Source: Vibrio furnissii CIP 102972 (GTDB lineage: Bacteria > Pseudomonadota > Gammaproteobacteria > Enterobacterales > Vibrionaceae). From it: a stretch of 64,000 bases of DNA. Shown one piece after another: positions 28,083 to 37,615 of this stretch. Position numbers and translations under genes: made by a program. The notes beneath the pieces are model-generated. The model was not told the DNA's origin. It saw nothing but the letters and a program-made list of their open reading frames with translations, and made no database searches. Position 1 is the first letter of the stretch. Each line of letters starts with the position of its first letter. The DNA lies in NCBI RefSeq assembly GCF_000176175.1, contig NZ_ACZP01000014.1:806001-870000 (forward strand). Reading direction: 5' to 3'.

Positions 28083-30071
28083 TCAGTAACGTAGCGAATC
28101 GATGAGGTATTTCAACACGGGTTCTGGCTCGATGTTTTTATCGTCAAATCGATGTTGCGGTTTGACCAACCAGCCTCGTTCCACCAATTCGTCAATCAAA
28201 TCCAAATAGGTGTGACTGCACTTGCCCACCAACAGGTTGTCGATGCTGCGTTTCTGCGCTTGTTGCAGCGTGTGCAGGAAGCCTTCCAGATAGAGATGAT
28301 CTTTGGTGAAACCGCCGCCGCGATACACGCGTGTGGTGGTGACAAAGGCACTGTCTCGATCCAAACCAAACTCATCAACCAGAAAATCGAACGTTTGATA
28401 AAAATTCTGCTCTTTGAGCATAGAATCCACGGCAAGCACGCGGGTTGCAAGTGTCTGCAATCGATCATGTGACATGTAGCCCGCTTTATATTCGGCCAAA
28501 ATCGCCAAACCTTCCTGCGATTCGGTTGAGCCCGGCAGGCCAATCGAAAATACCTTGAGCGGCTGCAGGCGCGCATTAAAGGTGGTCGCCATGTGTACGC
28601 CCAACTCATGTTGAATCAAGCGCTGTACTTCCGCGTGCGAGTAGGTCGCTTTGCTGTTGAGATACAGCGTGGGCGGTTTTTTCCCGCTCACCATGGCTCG
28701 CGCGGCCAATGACGATGTTGGTGTCACGTTGCAGGCCATGCCCCAAGCTTTGGCTTTGTTGGCCATGAGCACGGCTGCTTCATCTGCGCTGTAGAGAGGG
28801 CCTTTTTCTTCGGGCAGCGTTTTGGCATACAACAGAAAGCGCGCATTCTCAATGGCGGTGGCGCTCGGACGACCATAAAACCGCAACGAGTTATACAGAA
28901 ACGCCTCGTGGCCAACGCTGGTGAGCAAGTCAATTTTCTCGCTCAGCTTGTTGACCATCGCGCTGTAAAGCTGCTTAAGGTCGGGATCGGAAATCGACTC
29001 GATCGGCAACTGAAACAGCTTGTGTTTGAATTCGTTGGCGTGAATCGGTAATTGTTTGTAACGAAAATCTGGCTTGTAGCGGCTCGGCGCTGCATCAAAT
29101 CGCTTTCGCTCGGCATTGATATTGGTGGGATTGACGTACTTGAGCGTTTCCACTTTTTGCGTCAGCTTGGCCAGCGCTTTATCAATGGCCAGCACGTTCG
29201 GCTCAATGGATGAACTGAGCATGTTGGCTTTGGTGGTGCGGCGGCGGTTGTGGCGTCGCTGAAAATAGGCGCTGGTTTGGCTAAAGGCCTCTTTCAAGCC
29301 GCTTTTGAGTGCATCCATCACCAACGGATACACCGTGCCGTCGCTCTCCTCCATGAAAACTTTTTTCACTTCGGTGGGCAGTACCAGCGTGCGGTCGAAA
29401 TGCGCGTTGGTGTGCGCAATCAAATACCCTCGCCCTTCAAACACCGCGTTCATGGCGGTGTGGTTTTCCAGATGAGGCAGTTGAATTTTGCCCAGCTCGG
29501 TGCAAAAACGCTTCACCACCGTGCCCCAACGTTGCATGTCGATTTGCGCCGTACCCACGTTAAACACGGGCGTCGGCTGGGGCAATGACTGGTAGTTGTA
29601 AGCGTAGAGGTCAAACACAATCACCATGCCAAACTTGGATTCAAGTTTGCGGATCAGTGCTTCATACAGCTGATAAAACAGGCCATGTTTGAGGTGGCTG
29701 GCGGCGCGCTGCTTGTCATTGAGCGGTTTTTTCCACGCGGATTTATAGCGGGTACTCAACGTGCGGGCACGATTGAGATCGTACTCAAAGCGTGAATCCA
29801 GTCCCCATAACGTAATGGGCTGGGAGGCAATCAGTTGATCGGTGAACGGAGCTTCTTCGAGGCGGCGCTCAGCTTTGGACAGCTGACACTGTTTCTGCAA
29901 GTCGTCGCGCAGGCGGCTTCCCGCGTGAATGGCGGTGCAGACCACAGGAAGGTATTGTTCAATTTTGATGAAGCAGCCCGCGGACTCGAGTTCACCAGAG
30001 AAAGGTTGCCCTCGCTGAATCAGCGAGAGCATCTCTTCTAGAGAATAAACTTTGGATACTGGGTTGGGCAT
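28083..30071 (-). CDS. DUF1704 (QEGLA motif) metallopeptidase-like protein
   Basis: 662 residues; family known as flavohemoglobin expression-modulating QEGLA motif protein (TIGR02421/DUF1704), related to the MATCAP/tyrosine-carboxypeptidase fold. The protease-like signature is intact: HELGVH with His488, Glu489 and His492, then STESQEGLAIL with Glu520 as likely third zinc ligand. N-terminal half is a separate N-formylglutamate-amidohydrolase-like region rather than a signal. No function is established. Same strand as maoP, 73 bases downstream of it. Confidence 0.85.
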   Translation of the reverse strand: MPNPVSKVYSLEEMLSLIQRGQPFSGELESAGCFIKIEQYLPVVCTAIHAGSRLRDDLQKQCQLSKAERRLEEAPFTDQLIASQPITLWGLDSRFEYDLNRARTLSTRYKSAWKKPLNDKQRAASHLKHGLFYQLYEALIRKLESKFGMVIVFDLYAYNYQSLPQPTPVFNVGTAQIDMQRWGTVVKRFCTELGKIQLPHLENHTAMNAVFEGRGYLIAHTNAHFDRTLVLPTEVKKVFMEESDGTVYPLVMDALKSGLKEAFSQTSAYFQRRHNRRRTTKANMLSSSIEPNVLAIDKALAKLTQKVETLKYVNPTNINAERKRFDAAPSRYKPDFRYKQLPIHANEFKHKLFQLPIESISDPDLKQLYSAMVNKLSEKIDLLTSVGHEAFLYNSLRFYGRPSATAIENARFLLYAKTLPEEKGPLYSADEAAVLMANKAKAWGMACNVTPTSSLAARAMVSGKKPPTLYLNSKATYSHAEVQRLIQHELGVHMATTFNARLQPLKVFSIGLPGSTESQEGLAILAEYKAGYMSHDRLQTLATRVLAVDSMLKEQNFYQTFDFLVDEFGLDRDSAFVTTTRVYRGGGFTKDHLYLEGFLHTLQQAQKRSIDNLLVGKCSHTYLDLIDELVERGWLVKPQHRFDDKNIEPEPVLKYLIDSLRY

Positions 30072-30144
30072 GCGGGACCCTATAAGAAGACGGCTATTCT
30101 CGTCGTTGAAGTAGGCGGCGCTGAACGGGCAACGCCGGGTACAA

Positions 30145-30504
30145 TTAGTCTTCTTCGGTCAGGCTTGGCTCGTCATCGGTATAGTCGTCTGCCGCGTCGG
30201 GCTTGTTACGACCGTTCAATGTATGGAAGCGCTTGCGACCGCGCGACAGACGAACATACTTCATCCAAACGCGCTCGATCTTGCTTTGAGCGAGATCTGG
30301 GTTGACCAACACGTCCATAAAGTGTTGTTCTTCCGCGTTCTCAGGCTGTAACGCTCCGGTCTCAAGGCCAACCAGAGTCTCACCGTACAGCGATAGAGTA
30401 TCTTCTTCTGCAAGTGTGAAATCACCAGACTTCGCAAAGCCTCGTGGGAATTTTTTAGTGTCGAAAAATCGTTTTTTTCCTTGACGAAATACTGTCTCAG
30501 ACAT
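30145..30504 (-). CDS. maoP: Macrodomain Ori organisation protein MaoP (YifE)
   Basis: 119 residues from the ATG at 30504, with GAGGT upstream. Blocks RFFDTKKFPRGFAKSGDFTL, ERVWMKYV, KRFHTLNG and the acidic tail DDYTDDEPSLTEED match E. coli YifE/MaoP, which with maoS organises the Ori macrodomain. Divergent from hdfR exactly as in E. coli. A longer frame to 30606 is not supported. Confidence 0.92.
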   Translation of the reverse strand: MSETVFRQGKKRFFDTKKFPRGFAKSGDFTLAEEDTLSLYGETLVGLETGALQPENAEEQHFMDVLVNPDLAQSKIERVWMKYVRLSRGRKRFHTLNGRNKPDAADDYTDDEPSLTEED

Positions 30505-30654
30505 GTCTACCTCGTGTGAATATATGCTACCACTACGCAGCCGTGGTTCACGGCGAAAGTTAGGCGTAAAATCTCGAAAAGAAAAACAAAAATTTTTTAT
30601 CGTCATTATTGTACTTCCTTGTTAATCTTCACGAGGAATATCAGAGGATTCAAT

Positions 30655-31542
30655 ATGGACGTCAAAGTCTTTCGCACTTTTCTTGAACTGGCAAAAGTTC
30701 GCCATTTTGGGCGGGCAGCAGAGAATCTGTACCTCACTCAGGCCGCCGTCAGCGCACGCATTAAACAGCTCGAAAGCTATTTCGATGCTCAGTTGTTCAC
30801 GCGTGATCGAAATAACATCAAATTGACCTCCGCCGGTGAGCGTTTGGTGAGCTATGCCGAAGTCATGGTGGCGACGTTGCAACAGGCCAAATTTGAATTG
30901 TCGCTGGAAAGTGGTAAAGCACTGCAATTGACTTTAGGTGGCACACCGAACATTTGGGATGCCTATTTGCAGAACTGTTTGAGTGTCGTGACCGATGCGT
31001 TCAGCGGTTATGGGTTTATGGCCGAAGTGATGGGGCGAGAGCAGCTCAGCCGTTGCCTGCTGGAGCGCACGCTGGATATGGCGTTTGCGCTAGACCAAAT
31101 CAAAGCGGAAGAGTTGCAGTGTAAGAAAGTCGCAGACTTGGTTTTGGTGTTGGTGTCGACCCGTCCTGATACCGCTGAGACGGCCTTTGAACACCAATAT
31201 GTCTACGTTGACTGGGGCGCGCGTTTTGCGTCAGAACATGCCGACCGTCATCCGAAAGCACCGGCGCCATTCCTACGCACGTCTACCGCACGTATTGCGC
31301 TGGATTTCATTCTGGAAAAAGGCGGCAGTGCGTACTTGCCGGCATCGGTGGTGGAACCGTTCCTCAATTCTGGTCAGTTGCATCGCGTGGACGACATCGA
31401 AGATTGGTATCGCCCGATCTACCTGAGTTACCGCAAGAACAGCTCGTCGATCGATGCGATCATGCAGGTGGAGAAATTGGTGAAGAGCATTGATCCACTG
31501 ACGGCTTACAGTTTGCAACGCGCCGGAGAACTGGGCTCTTAG
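30655..31542 (+). CDS. hdfR: LysR-family regulator HdfR
   Basis: 295 residues from the ATG at 30655 with AGAGGA upstream. N-terminal HTH block HFGRAAENLYLTQAAVSARI closely matches HdfR, a repressor of flhDC in E. coli, and the gene is divergent from maoP as there. Target in Vibrio is unknown: vibrios lack flhDC-led flagellar control. Followed by a strong terminator. Confidence 0.88.
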   Translation: MDVKVFRTFLELAKVRHFGRAAENLYLTQAAVSARIKQLESYFDAQLFTRDRNNIKLTSAGERLVSYAEVMVATLQQAKFELSLESGKALQLTLGGTPNIWDAYLQNCLSVVTDAFSGYGFMAEVMGREQLSRCLLERTLDMAFALDQIKAEELQCKKVADLVLVLVSTRPDTAETAFEHQYVYVDWGARFASEHADRHPKAPAPFLRTSTARIALDFILEKGGSAYLPASVVEPFLNSGQLHRVDDIEDWYRPIYLSYRKNSSSIDAIMQVEKLVKSIDPLTAYSLQRAGELGS

Positions 31543-31560
31543 GGGCTCAATTGGAGAAAA

Positions 31561-31587
31561 AGGCGAGCTGAAGCTCGCCTTTTTTTG
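31561..31587 (+). terminator. Terminator of hdfR
   Basis: AGGCGAGC, loop TGAA, GCTCGCCT (31573-31580), then TTTTTTG. Confidence 0.93.
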
Positions 31588-31638
31588 TGCTTTACCGTCG
31601 GACGCATTGCGTCATCGCCCGTTCGACAGTGACGCTAA

Positions 31639-32916
31639 TCAGCGTCGAAAATCGACTCGCTCGCTGCGGTCGAGATGGATCTCGGTGGTTGCCGGTTGTG
31701 TTTCGGCAATCACCTTGCCGCCACGCACAGAATAGCGCACAGCGACTTGGCGACGCACGGCGTCAAATCCGTTCTCAGCGGGCAGCACCAACAAGTTGCC
31801 CGGTTTGCCAACCTCAATACCATATTGGTCTTGACGATGCAGCGTGCGCGCGGAATGGCGGCCAATCAGCTTTAATGAGTCATTGATTTGCTCATAGCCC
31901 ATCACCTGACACACGTGCAGCCCCATGTGCAGCACTTGCAGCATGTTGGCTGTGCCGAGTGGGTACCACGGATCAAACACGTCATCGTGGCCAAAACAGA
32001 CGTTAATGCCCGCATTCAGCATCTCTTTCACGCGGGTCACGCCACGGCGTTTCGGGTAATCATCAAACCGACCTTGTAGATGAATGTTGACCAGCGGGTT
32101 GGCGACAAAGTTAATCCCTGACATGCGCAGCAAACGAAACAGGCGTGATGCATACGCGCCGTTGTAAGACCCCATCGCTGTGGTGTGGCTGGCGGTTACT
32201 TTTTCGCCCATGTCATATTTCAGCGCCAGTGCCGCTACAGTTTCGACAAAGCGGGACTGCTCATCGTCGATTTCGTCGCAGTGCACGTCAATCAGGCGGT
32301 CGTATTTTTGAGCCAGTTCAAAAATATAGTGCAGCGATTCCACGCCATACTCGCGGGTGAATTCAAAGTGCGGAATGGCACCAATCACATCCGCGCCCAA
32401 TTTGACCGCTTCTTCAAGCAGCGCTTTGCCATTGGGGTACGAGAGAATGCCTTCTTGCGGAAATGCGACGATTTGAATGTCGACCCAAGGCTTCATGGTG
32501 TCGCGCACCTCCAGCATCGCTTTAAGTGCGGTCAGGGTTGGATCGGAGACGTCTACGTGGGTGCGCACATGCTGCACGCCATTGGCAATCTGCCATTTCA
32601 GGGTTTGAATCGCGCGCGCTTTGACATCTTCCACCGACAGCAGGGCTTTGCGTTCAGCCCAGCGTTCGATGCCTTCAAACAAAGTACCTGACAAGTTCCA
32701 TGCTGGTTCACCCGCCGTTTGCGTAGTGTCGAGGTGAATGTGTGGTTCACAAAAGGGAGGCACGACCAAACCGCCTTGGGCGTCTATCGTTGGGCCGTGA
32801 TGCTCAATCGAAGCGCTTTCATCATCGATACGGGCAAAACGACCGGATTCAATCAAAATCTGTTTAAGCTGTGATTCGCCCTCAAGACGGGCGTTTTTAA
32901 CGAGTAGAGTTGTCAT
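31639..32916 (-). CDS. codA: Cytosine deaminase
   Basis: Zn/Fe amidohydrolase that deaminates cytosine to uracil, cytoplasmic. 425 residues (E. coli 427). Metal ligands and active site: [32 protein letters not shown], and [14 protein letters not shown]. Second gene of codBA, 9 bases after codB; AAGGA before the ATG. Confidence 0.96.
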   Translation of the reverse strand: MTTLLVKNARLEGESQLKQILIESGRFARIDDESASIEHHGPTIDAQGGLVVPPFCEPHIHLDTTQTAGEPAWNLSGTLFEGIERWAERKALLSVEDVKARAIQTLKWQIANGVQHVRTHVDVSDPTLTALKAMLEVRDTMKPWVDIQIVAFPQEGILSYPNGKALLEEAVKLGADVIGAIPHFEFTREYGVESLHYIFELAQKYDRLIDVHCDEIDDEQSRFVETVAALALKYDMGEKVTASHTTAMGSYNGAYASRLFRLLRMSGINFVANPLVNIHLQGRFDDYPKRRGVTRVKEMLNAGINVCFGHDDVFDPWYPLGTANMLQVLHMGLHVCQVMGYEQINDSLKLIGRHSARTLHRQDQYGIEVGKPGNLLVLPAENGFDAVRRQVAVRYSVRGGKVIAETQPATTEIHLDRSERVDFRR

Positions 32917-32925
32917 GTGATGTCC

Positions 32926-34164
32926 TTACACCGCTTGAGTTTGTCGTATGTTCTTGTTCACAAGGGGATTGATAATGAAGTAACTGAACGCGCCGCCGAG
33001 AACGGCATTAACGGGCACAATCCCTGGCATAAAGTGACCAGCTGCAATCCCGATTGCGACTGCAATAATGGCCGCCCAGTTGATGGTTTGAAACTCTGTA
33101 TGGTGAAAATCGCGATAGCGTTTCCGGTTGACCAGAAAATCGGTAATCAGCACACCACCAATCGGTGGAATTGCCAACGAAAGAAAGGTTAACCAGCCGA
33201 CGAAATTATTATACAGCCACAGCGCACATAAAGTACCGATGACCCCATTCACCATCGAGATGTATTTGCTAGGCAACCCGGTGATGTTGGAAAACCCTAA
33301 ACCGGAGGCGTACAACGCGTTATCGTTGGTTGTCCAGATGTTTAGACCCAACACGATAATTGCTGGAATCAACAATCCTTGCGCCATCATGACCTCTGAA
33401 ATATCCGACTGACCGGTCACCGATGAACCTGCGGCACCAAAGATAAACATCAAAGAGTTGCCGACGAAAAAGGCGATCATGGTGACCAATACGGCGGCGG
33501 ATGGCTTTTTGCCAAAGCGAACAAAGTCAGCGGTGAGCGTCCCTGCGCTAATGAACGAGCCCACAACCATGGTCAGTGCGATGTGGAAATCCATCGGTTG
33601 AGCCGGTTGTTGCGCTTGTAGTTGGGCAATGCCACCCACGCTACTCACGGCATCAAAGACCGAATAGCCCCCTAAAATGGCGATGGCTGGTACGGCCAGT
33701 GCTGACAGGATCATCAGCGCTGAAATACCAAAGTAAACGGTAATCGTCATCAGTAGGCCGGAGGCAATGATCAATACGTTGGTGTCAATGCCGGTGGCTT
33801 TTTGCACCGGTAGCGTAAACATCGCTACGCCGACACCAAACCAGCCGACTTGCGTGCCTCCCAATAATGCGGAAGGAAACCAAGAACCTTTTAAGCCAAA
33901 AGAGAATCGCGCGAGGAGGTGGGTGGAGAGGCCAGTGGAAGCGCCGATGTAACCAAGAAAGGAGGTGTAAATACCGAGGATAAGATTGCCGATGAGTACT
34001 GCAAGAAAAAAGTCATTGAATGTCAGTCCGGTGCCAAGCGCCCCGCCGGTCCACATGCTGGCGGAAAAAAAGGTTAACCCCAGCATCACCATCGTTAACG
34101 ATATCACGCCTTTTCTGGCCGTTTGGGGGACAGGCCCCAATCCGAAATCATGATCTGTCGCCAT
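32926..34164 (-). CDS. codB: Cytosine permease
   Basis: NCS1-family inner-membrane cytosine/proton symporter, about twelve helices. 412 residues from the ATG at 34164. E. coli CodB starts at the equivalent site and AAGGAGG lies 12 bases upstream; the ATG at 34188 has no ribosome site. Segments GPVPQTARKG, TFFSASMWTGGALGTGL, GWFGVGVAMF and WTTNDNALYASGLGF are typical. First gene of codBA; a PurR-like box lies upstream. Confidence 0.95.
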   Translation of the reverse strand: MATDHDFGLGPVPQTARKGVISLTMVMLGLTFFSASMWTGGALGTGLTFNDFFLAVLIGNLILGIYTSFLGYIGASTGLSTHLLARFSFGLKGSWFPSALLGGTQVGWFGVGVAMFTLPVQKATGIDTNVLIIASGLLMTITVYFGISALMILSALAVPAIAILGGYSVFDAVSSVGGIAQLQAQQPAQPMDFHIALTMVVGSFISAGTLTADFVRFGKKPSAAVLVTMIAFFVGNSLMFIFGAAGSSVTGQSDISEVMMAQGLLIPAIIVLGLNIWTTNDNALYASGLGFSNITGLPSKYISMVNGVIGTLCALWLYNNFVGWLTFLSLAIPPIGGVLITDFLVNRKRYRDFHHTEFQTINWAAIIAVAIGIAAGHFMPGIVPVNAVLGGAFSYFIINPLVNKNIRQTQAV

Positions 34165-34318
34165 AGTTTGAATATCCTCCTTATTCATGGGTTGAATTCT
34201 ATTTCACCAAATTTAGGCAAAACGGCGCATAATAGGTACACAATCCCCGATGAGTCAAATGATTCGTCAACATGATTCACGATTTAAATACCGTTCATTA
34301 ATTCAAGTAAATAAACGA

Positions 34319-34334
34319 TGGCAAACGATTGCTC
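34319..34334. promoter_or_regulatory. PurR-like box upstream of codBA
   Basis: Core GCAAACGATTGC (34321-34332) matches the PurR consensus centre GCAAACGTTTGC at 11 of 12 positions. In E. coli codBA is a PurR target. About 155 bases upstream of the codB ATG, further than usual. Confidence 0.6.
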
Positions 34335-34591
34335 TCATTAATAATTATGTCGGTTGCTTTCGATGTCGTCAGTGATATTTGATGGTGGGAATCATATTCA
34401 CATAGTGAATCGTTTTTTAAATGAACAACAGTTTGGTCGGTCGGGAAGATGACGTTTAAATCGCTGAATAGGTCGTGCTGATACATCAACACGAACCGAA
34501 AATCGAAAGGATGATCACTCCCGCGCGATGGCGAGAATGCTCAATGATGGGATGATGATACGAAAACAGGCCGCGTACGATACGGCGTAAG

Positions 34592-34623
34592 CACAAAAAA
34601 AGGGCGAGATGATCTCGCCCTTT
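34592..34623 (-). terminator. Terminator of the doxX gene
   Basis: AAAGGGCGAGAT and its complement ATCTCGCCCTTT (34612-34623); the minus strand continues TTTTTTG. The + strand continues TTCCTG. Confidence 0.9.
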
Positions 34624-34639
34624 TTCCTGTTTTCGACAG

Positions 34640-35077
34640 TTATTTGCCGCTGACTGCTGAGTCGATGCTCGCTTTGCCTGCGCCTGAAATTGCTAGGGAA
34701 ACGCTGGCTGCCAGTAGCGCAAGGCCAAATTCGTAGCCGTTGTTTGCCATGAACAGACCGTTACCGATGTGGACGCTCAGAATGGCAACAATCATGGTAA
34801 ACGCAGTCACCACCGCTGCTGGGCGAGTCAGTAGGCCGATCAGAAGGAACAGACCGCCGAAGAACTCACCGCTACCGGCAAGGAATGCCATCAGGACGCC
34901 CGGTTCAATACCGATGGAAGCCATCCATTGACCTGTACCTTCCAGACCGTAGCCGCCAAACCAACCAAAAAGTTTTTGTGCGCCATGCGCCATGAAAGTG
35001 ATGCCGATTGGAATACGGAGTGCCAGTGGTGCGTAGCCTGCGTCAGTGCTCATGAGTTTTTTCAATAGTGCGTTCAT
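34640..35077 (-). CDS. DoxX-family membrane protein
   Basis: 145 residues from the ATG at 35077, with GAGGAA upstream. Four hydrophobic helices, the second beginning near residue 25. Family motif GITFMAHGAQKLFGWFGG at residues ~22-39. DoxX proteins accompany oxidative-stress or sulfur enzymes, but their reaction is mostly unknown. No partner gene here. A 17-base palindrome lies 116-132 bases upstream. Confidence 0.9.
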   Translation of the reverse strand: MNALLKKLMSTDAGYAPLALRIPIGITFMAHGAQKLFGWFGGYGLEGTGQWMASIGIEPGVLMAFLAGSGEFFGGLFLLIGLLTRPAAVVTAFTMIVAILSVHIGNGLFMANNGYEFGLALLAASVSLAISGAGKASIDSAVSGK

Positions 35078-35192
35078 ATAGGGTTCCTCAACGTTCGATA
35101 TTCTGAAATAAGTGTCGTGCATTGTTTTGTGCCGATGGAGAAAGTGTAGGTGAGTTTGATAAATTAGATAACGCCTGCTGCTCGACATTCTT

Positions 35193-35209
35193 ATTCAAAA
35201 ATTTTGAAT
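35193..35209. promoter_or_regulatory. Palindrome upstream of the doxX gene
   Basis: ATTCAAAA, A, TTTTGAAT: perfect 8-base arms. Resembles an HxlR/MarR-type operator in size; could control doxX or, less likely, the ada gene 143 bases on. Confidence 0.5.
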
Positions 35210-35351
35210 GAGTTTCTGTGAACTTTATTGCGTCTTTCGGTTCGCGATTGCGTAGGGTGTCCATCGGCGTTCCATCATTGAGTTCCGAAAATGGCTAGTG
35301 TTCTGTTGGTGACGTCGTACACTGTGCGTAACCGTTGAAAGGAAGACCGTG

Positions 35352-36716
35352 ATGGACACTGAATTTGCACTCACTTCGCAGGAATGCCAGCGCGCAAGAA
35401 TGAGCCGCGACCCCCGATTTGATGGCCGTTTTTACGTGGCGGTCAAAACCACGGGGATTTTCTGTCGCCCGATTTGCCCGGCCAATCTTCCGAAAGAAGA
35501 GAACGTCGAATACTTCATTAATCAAGCGCAGGCGTTGCAAGCGGGCTATCGCCCGTGCTTGCGTTGCCGCCCTGATAGCGCGCCCAGCTCGTGGGCTTGG
35601 AAAGGCGTGGAAACCACTTTTTTGCGCGCCGTGAAGTTGATTGATAACGGTGAGCTGCAAGGCCAACGTTTGAGTGAGCTGGCGGAACGATTGGGCATCA
35701 GCGATCGGTATTTGCGCCAGTTATTTCAAACGCATTTAGGCATGTCGCCAAAGCAGTACGCGCAATACCATCAATTAATGTTTGCCAAACAATTGCTACA
35801 CACCAGTCATATGACGATCACCGACATTGGGTTTGCGTGTGGCTTTAACAGTACGCGACGTTTCAATGATGCATTTCAAAAAGTGCTGCAGCTCACGCCA
35901 AGCCAAGTGCGTCGCCAAGCGGCATCGGTGACGGCGCAAAACCGCTTATTGCTGGCCTATCGTGGCCCGTTTGATTGGGCGCACATGTTGGCATTTTATC
36001 GCCTGCGGGCGGTGGCTGGCATTGAACAGGTGGACGACACCAGCTATCAACGCCATGTGATGATGAATGGTTGTGCAGGCTGGTTTAAAGCTACGCTGGC
36101 GTCGGACTCACAGCTGGAAGTTGAATTTGAATTGGCCGAGCTCACAGCGCTGCGCCATTTGGTGAGCCAACTGCGCCGTGTGTTTGATCTGGATGCCGAC
36201 ATCGTGGGCATTGAAGCGCAGTTAGAACAAGCGGCGCCGGGGCTGGTCACGCATTCTGGCATTCGGATTCCCGGCGTGTGGAATGCATGGGAAGCGGGCG
36301 TGCGCGCAATTTTAGGCCAACAAGTGTCGATCAAAGCTGCCATCGGTCAATTGAACTTGCTGGTGGCCACCCTCAACGAAGGCGTTGCGCAGCCGTGGTA
36401 TTTTCCGACACCGCAACAGGTGGCAGCGGCCGATTTAAGCTTTCTGCGCATGCCGCAAAGCCGCAAAGAAACCCTGCATCGCTTTGCGGTGTTTTTGACG
36501 CAACACCCCGAGGCGCCGCTGGAGGATTGGCTGGCGCTCAAAGGCGTCGGGCCTTGGACGGTCAACTACGCCCGCTTGCGCGGGGTGTCCGACAGCAACT
36601 GTTTTTTACACACCGATTTGGTGGTGAAGAAGGCGCTGGCGGCCTTTCCACAGCTCACGCCTGAACGCGTATCGCCTTGGGGCAGTTACGCCACATTCCA
36701 TTGTTGGGACCAATAA
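35352..36716 (+). CDS. Ada-AlkA fusion: methylphosphotriester sensor, AraC HTH, 3-methyladenine glycosylase
   Basis: 454 residues from the ATG at 35352. Domains in order: Ada N-terminal zinc domain (residues ~10-80) with Cys38, Cys42, Cys69 and Cys72 at the same numbers as E. coli Ada; AraC-type HTH (~95-185, with [20 protein letters not shown]); and an AlkA glycosylase (~190-454) with HhH motif [16 protein letters not shown] and catalytic Asp422 in HTDLVVKK. It should sense methylated DNA backbone, activate genes and excise 3-methyladenine. The usual Ada methyltransferase domain is instead the separate ogt, 1 base downstream. Confidence 0.94.
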   Translation: MDTEFALTSQECQRARMSRDPRFDGRFYVAVKTTGIFCRPICPANLPKEENVEYFINQAQALQAGYRPCLRCRPDSAPSSWAWKGVETTFLRAVKLIDNGELQGQRLSELAERLGISDRYLRQLFQTHLGMSPKQYAQYHQLMFAKQLLHTSHMTITDIGFACGFNSTRRFNDAFQKVLQLTPSQVRRQAASVTAQNRLLLAYRGPFDWAHMLAFYRLRAVAGIEQVDDTSYQRHVMMNGCAGWFKATLASDSQLEVEFELAELTALRHLVSQLRRVFDLDADIVGIEAQLEQAAPGLVTHSGIRIPGVWNAWEAGVRAILGQQVSIKAAIGQLNLLVATLNEGVAQPWYFPTPQQVAAADLSFLRMPQSRKETLHRFAVFLTQHPEAPLEDWLALKGVGPWTVNYARLRGVSDSNCFLHTDLVVKKALAAFPQLTPERVSPWGSYATFHCWDQ

Positions 36717-36717
36717 C

Positions 36718-37191
36718 ATGAATCAGTTTACCTACTTCGACAGCCCGCTGGGCCAAATGACGTTACAAGCCAATGCGAAGGGCCTGTTGGGCGCGTGGTT
36801 TGAAACGGAAACCACCTTGCCAAATGAGTTGGGTCAATACAATGAAAATTGTCCTATACTTGTCATGGCGATCAATCAGTTAGCCGAATATTTCGCCGGG
36901 CAGCGCCACACATTTGATCTGCCGCTGGCCGCGACGGGAACGGCGTTTCAGTGCTCGGTATGGCAAGCGCTGCGCACCATTCCTTACGGTGAAACCTGGA
37001 GCTACCTGCAACTTGCCGAAGCGATTGGCAATCCCAAAGCGGTACGGGCGGTGGGGTTGGCCAATGGCAAAAATCCGCTGTCGATCATCGTGCCGTGTCA
37101 TCGCGTGATCGGTAAAAACGGCAAACTCACCGGGTATGCGGGGGGCGTTGAACGCAAAGCCCGCTTACTGGCACTTGAACGAGAAAGATAA
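36718..37191 (+). CDS. ogt: Methylated-DNA-protein-cysteine methyltransferase
   Basis: Transfers the methyl group from O6-methylguanine to its own Cys127 in [10 protein letters not shown]; suicide DNA repair. 157 residues, typical of Ogt/AGT. DNA-binding block [20 protein letters not shown] precedes it. Starts one base after the Ada-AlkA stop, so the two are co-translated. Confidence 0.95.
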   Translation: MNQFTYFDSPLGQMTLQANAKGLLGAWFETETTLPNELGQYNENCPILVMAINQLAEYFAGQRHTFDLPLAATGTAFQCSVWQALRTIPYGETWSYLQLAEAIGNPKAVRAVGLANGKNPLSIIVPCHRVIGKNGKLTGYAGGVERKARLLALERER

Positions 37192-37199
37192 TTCAGAAT

Positions 37200-37607
37200 A
37201 TGTCGATCCAATGTTTGCACGCTCCCCTCCTTTGTCTGGCGGTCGCCGCGACGGTGTCCGGTTGCAGTCAGGAAGATTTGGAGCGTTTGGCTAACAGAGA
37301 AACCTTAGCCTTTGAAGGAACGTACGATAATCAGTACGACCAACAGCTGTTGGTATTTAAGGAAGGACGCGTCTCGATTCATCAACAGGGGGATGAGCCG
37401 CAGTGGCAGCACACCTTTCAGGTCGAAGAGAGCTTATTAAATATTCGTGTGCGTCAAAGCTCGCGCGAGAAACGTGATGATTTGGTGATGCGCATTCATG
37501 GCGGGGGGGAGGTGCTCACGTGCAGCGCCTGCGCCCGTCTTCATCTCAGTAATGTGTGGGTGCGCCAAAACGCCGCGCCACAAAATGCGGCCACGGCGTC
37601 GCCTTAA
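37200..37607 (+). CDS. Small lipoprotein of unknown function
   Basis: 135 residues. Signal peptide with lipobox VSGCS (Cys ~22), then a mostly beta-forming soluble domain with two cysteines (CSAC near 109-112). Unrecognised. It follows ogt by 8 bases and probably is in its operon. The Ala-rich tail after CARLHLSNVWV is likely unstructured. Confidence 0.75.
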   Translation: MSIQCLHAPLLCLAVAATVSGCSQEDLERLANRETLAFEGTYDNQYDQQLLVFKEGRVSIHQQGDEPQWQHTFQVEESLLNIRVRQSSREKRDDLVMRIHGGGEVLTCSACARLHLSNVWVRQNAAPQNAATASP

Positions 37608-37615
37608 GCCACGGT

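Larger units (their letters stand above)
34165..34639. other. codB-doxX intergenic region
   Basis: 475 bases, no credible gene. Holds the PurR-like box (34319-34334) and the doxX terminator. Several near copies of ATGATTC/GAATC occur at 34255-34290 and 34395-34415 but form no clean repeat. Confidence 0.6.
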
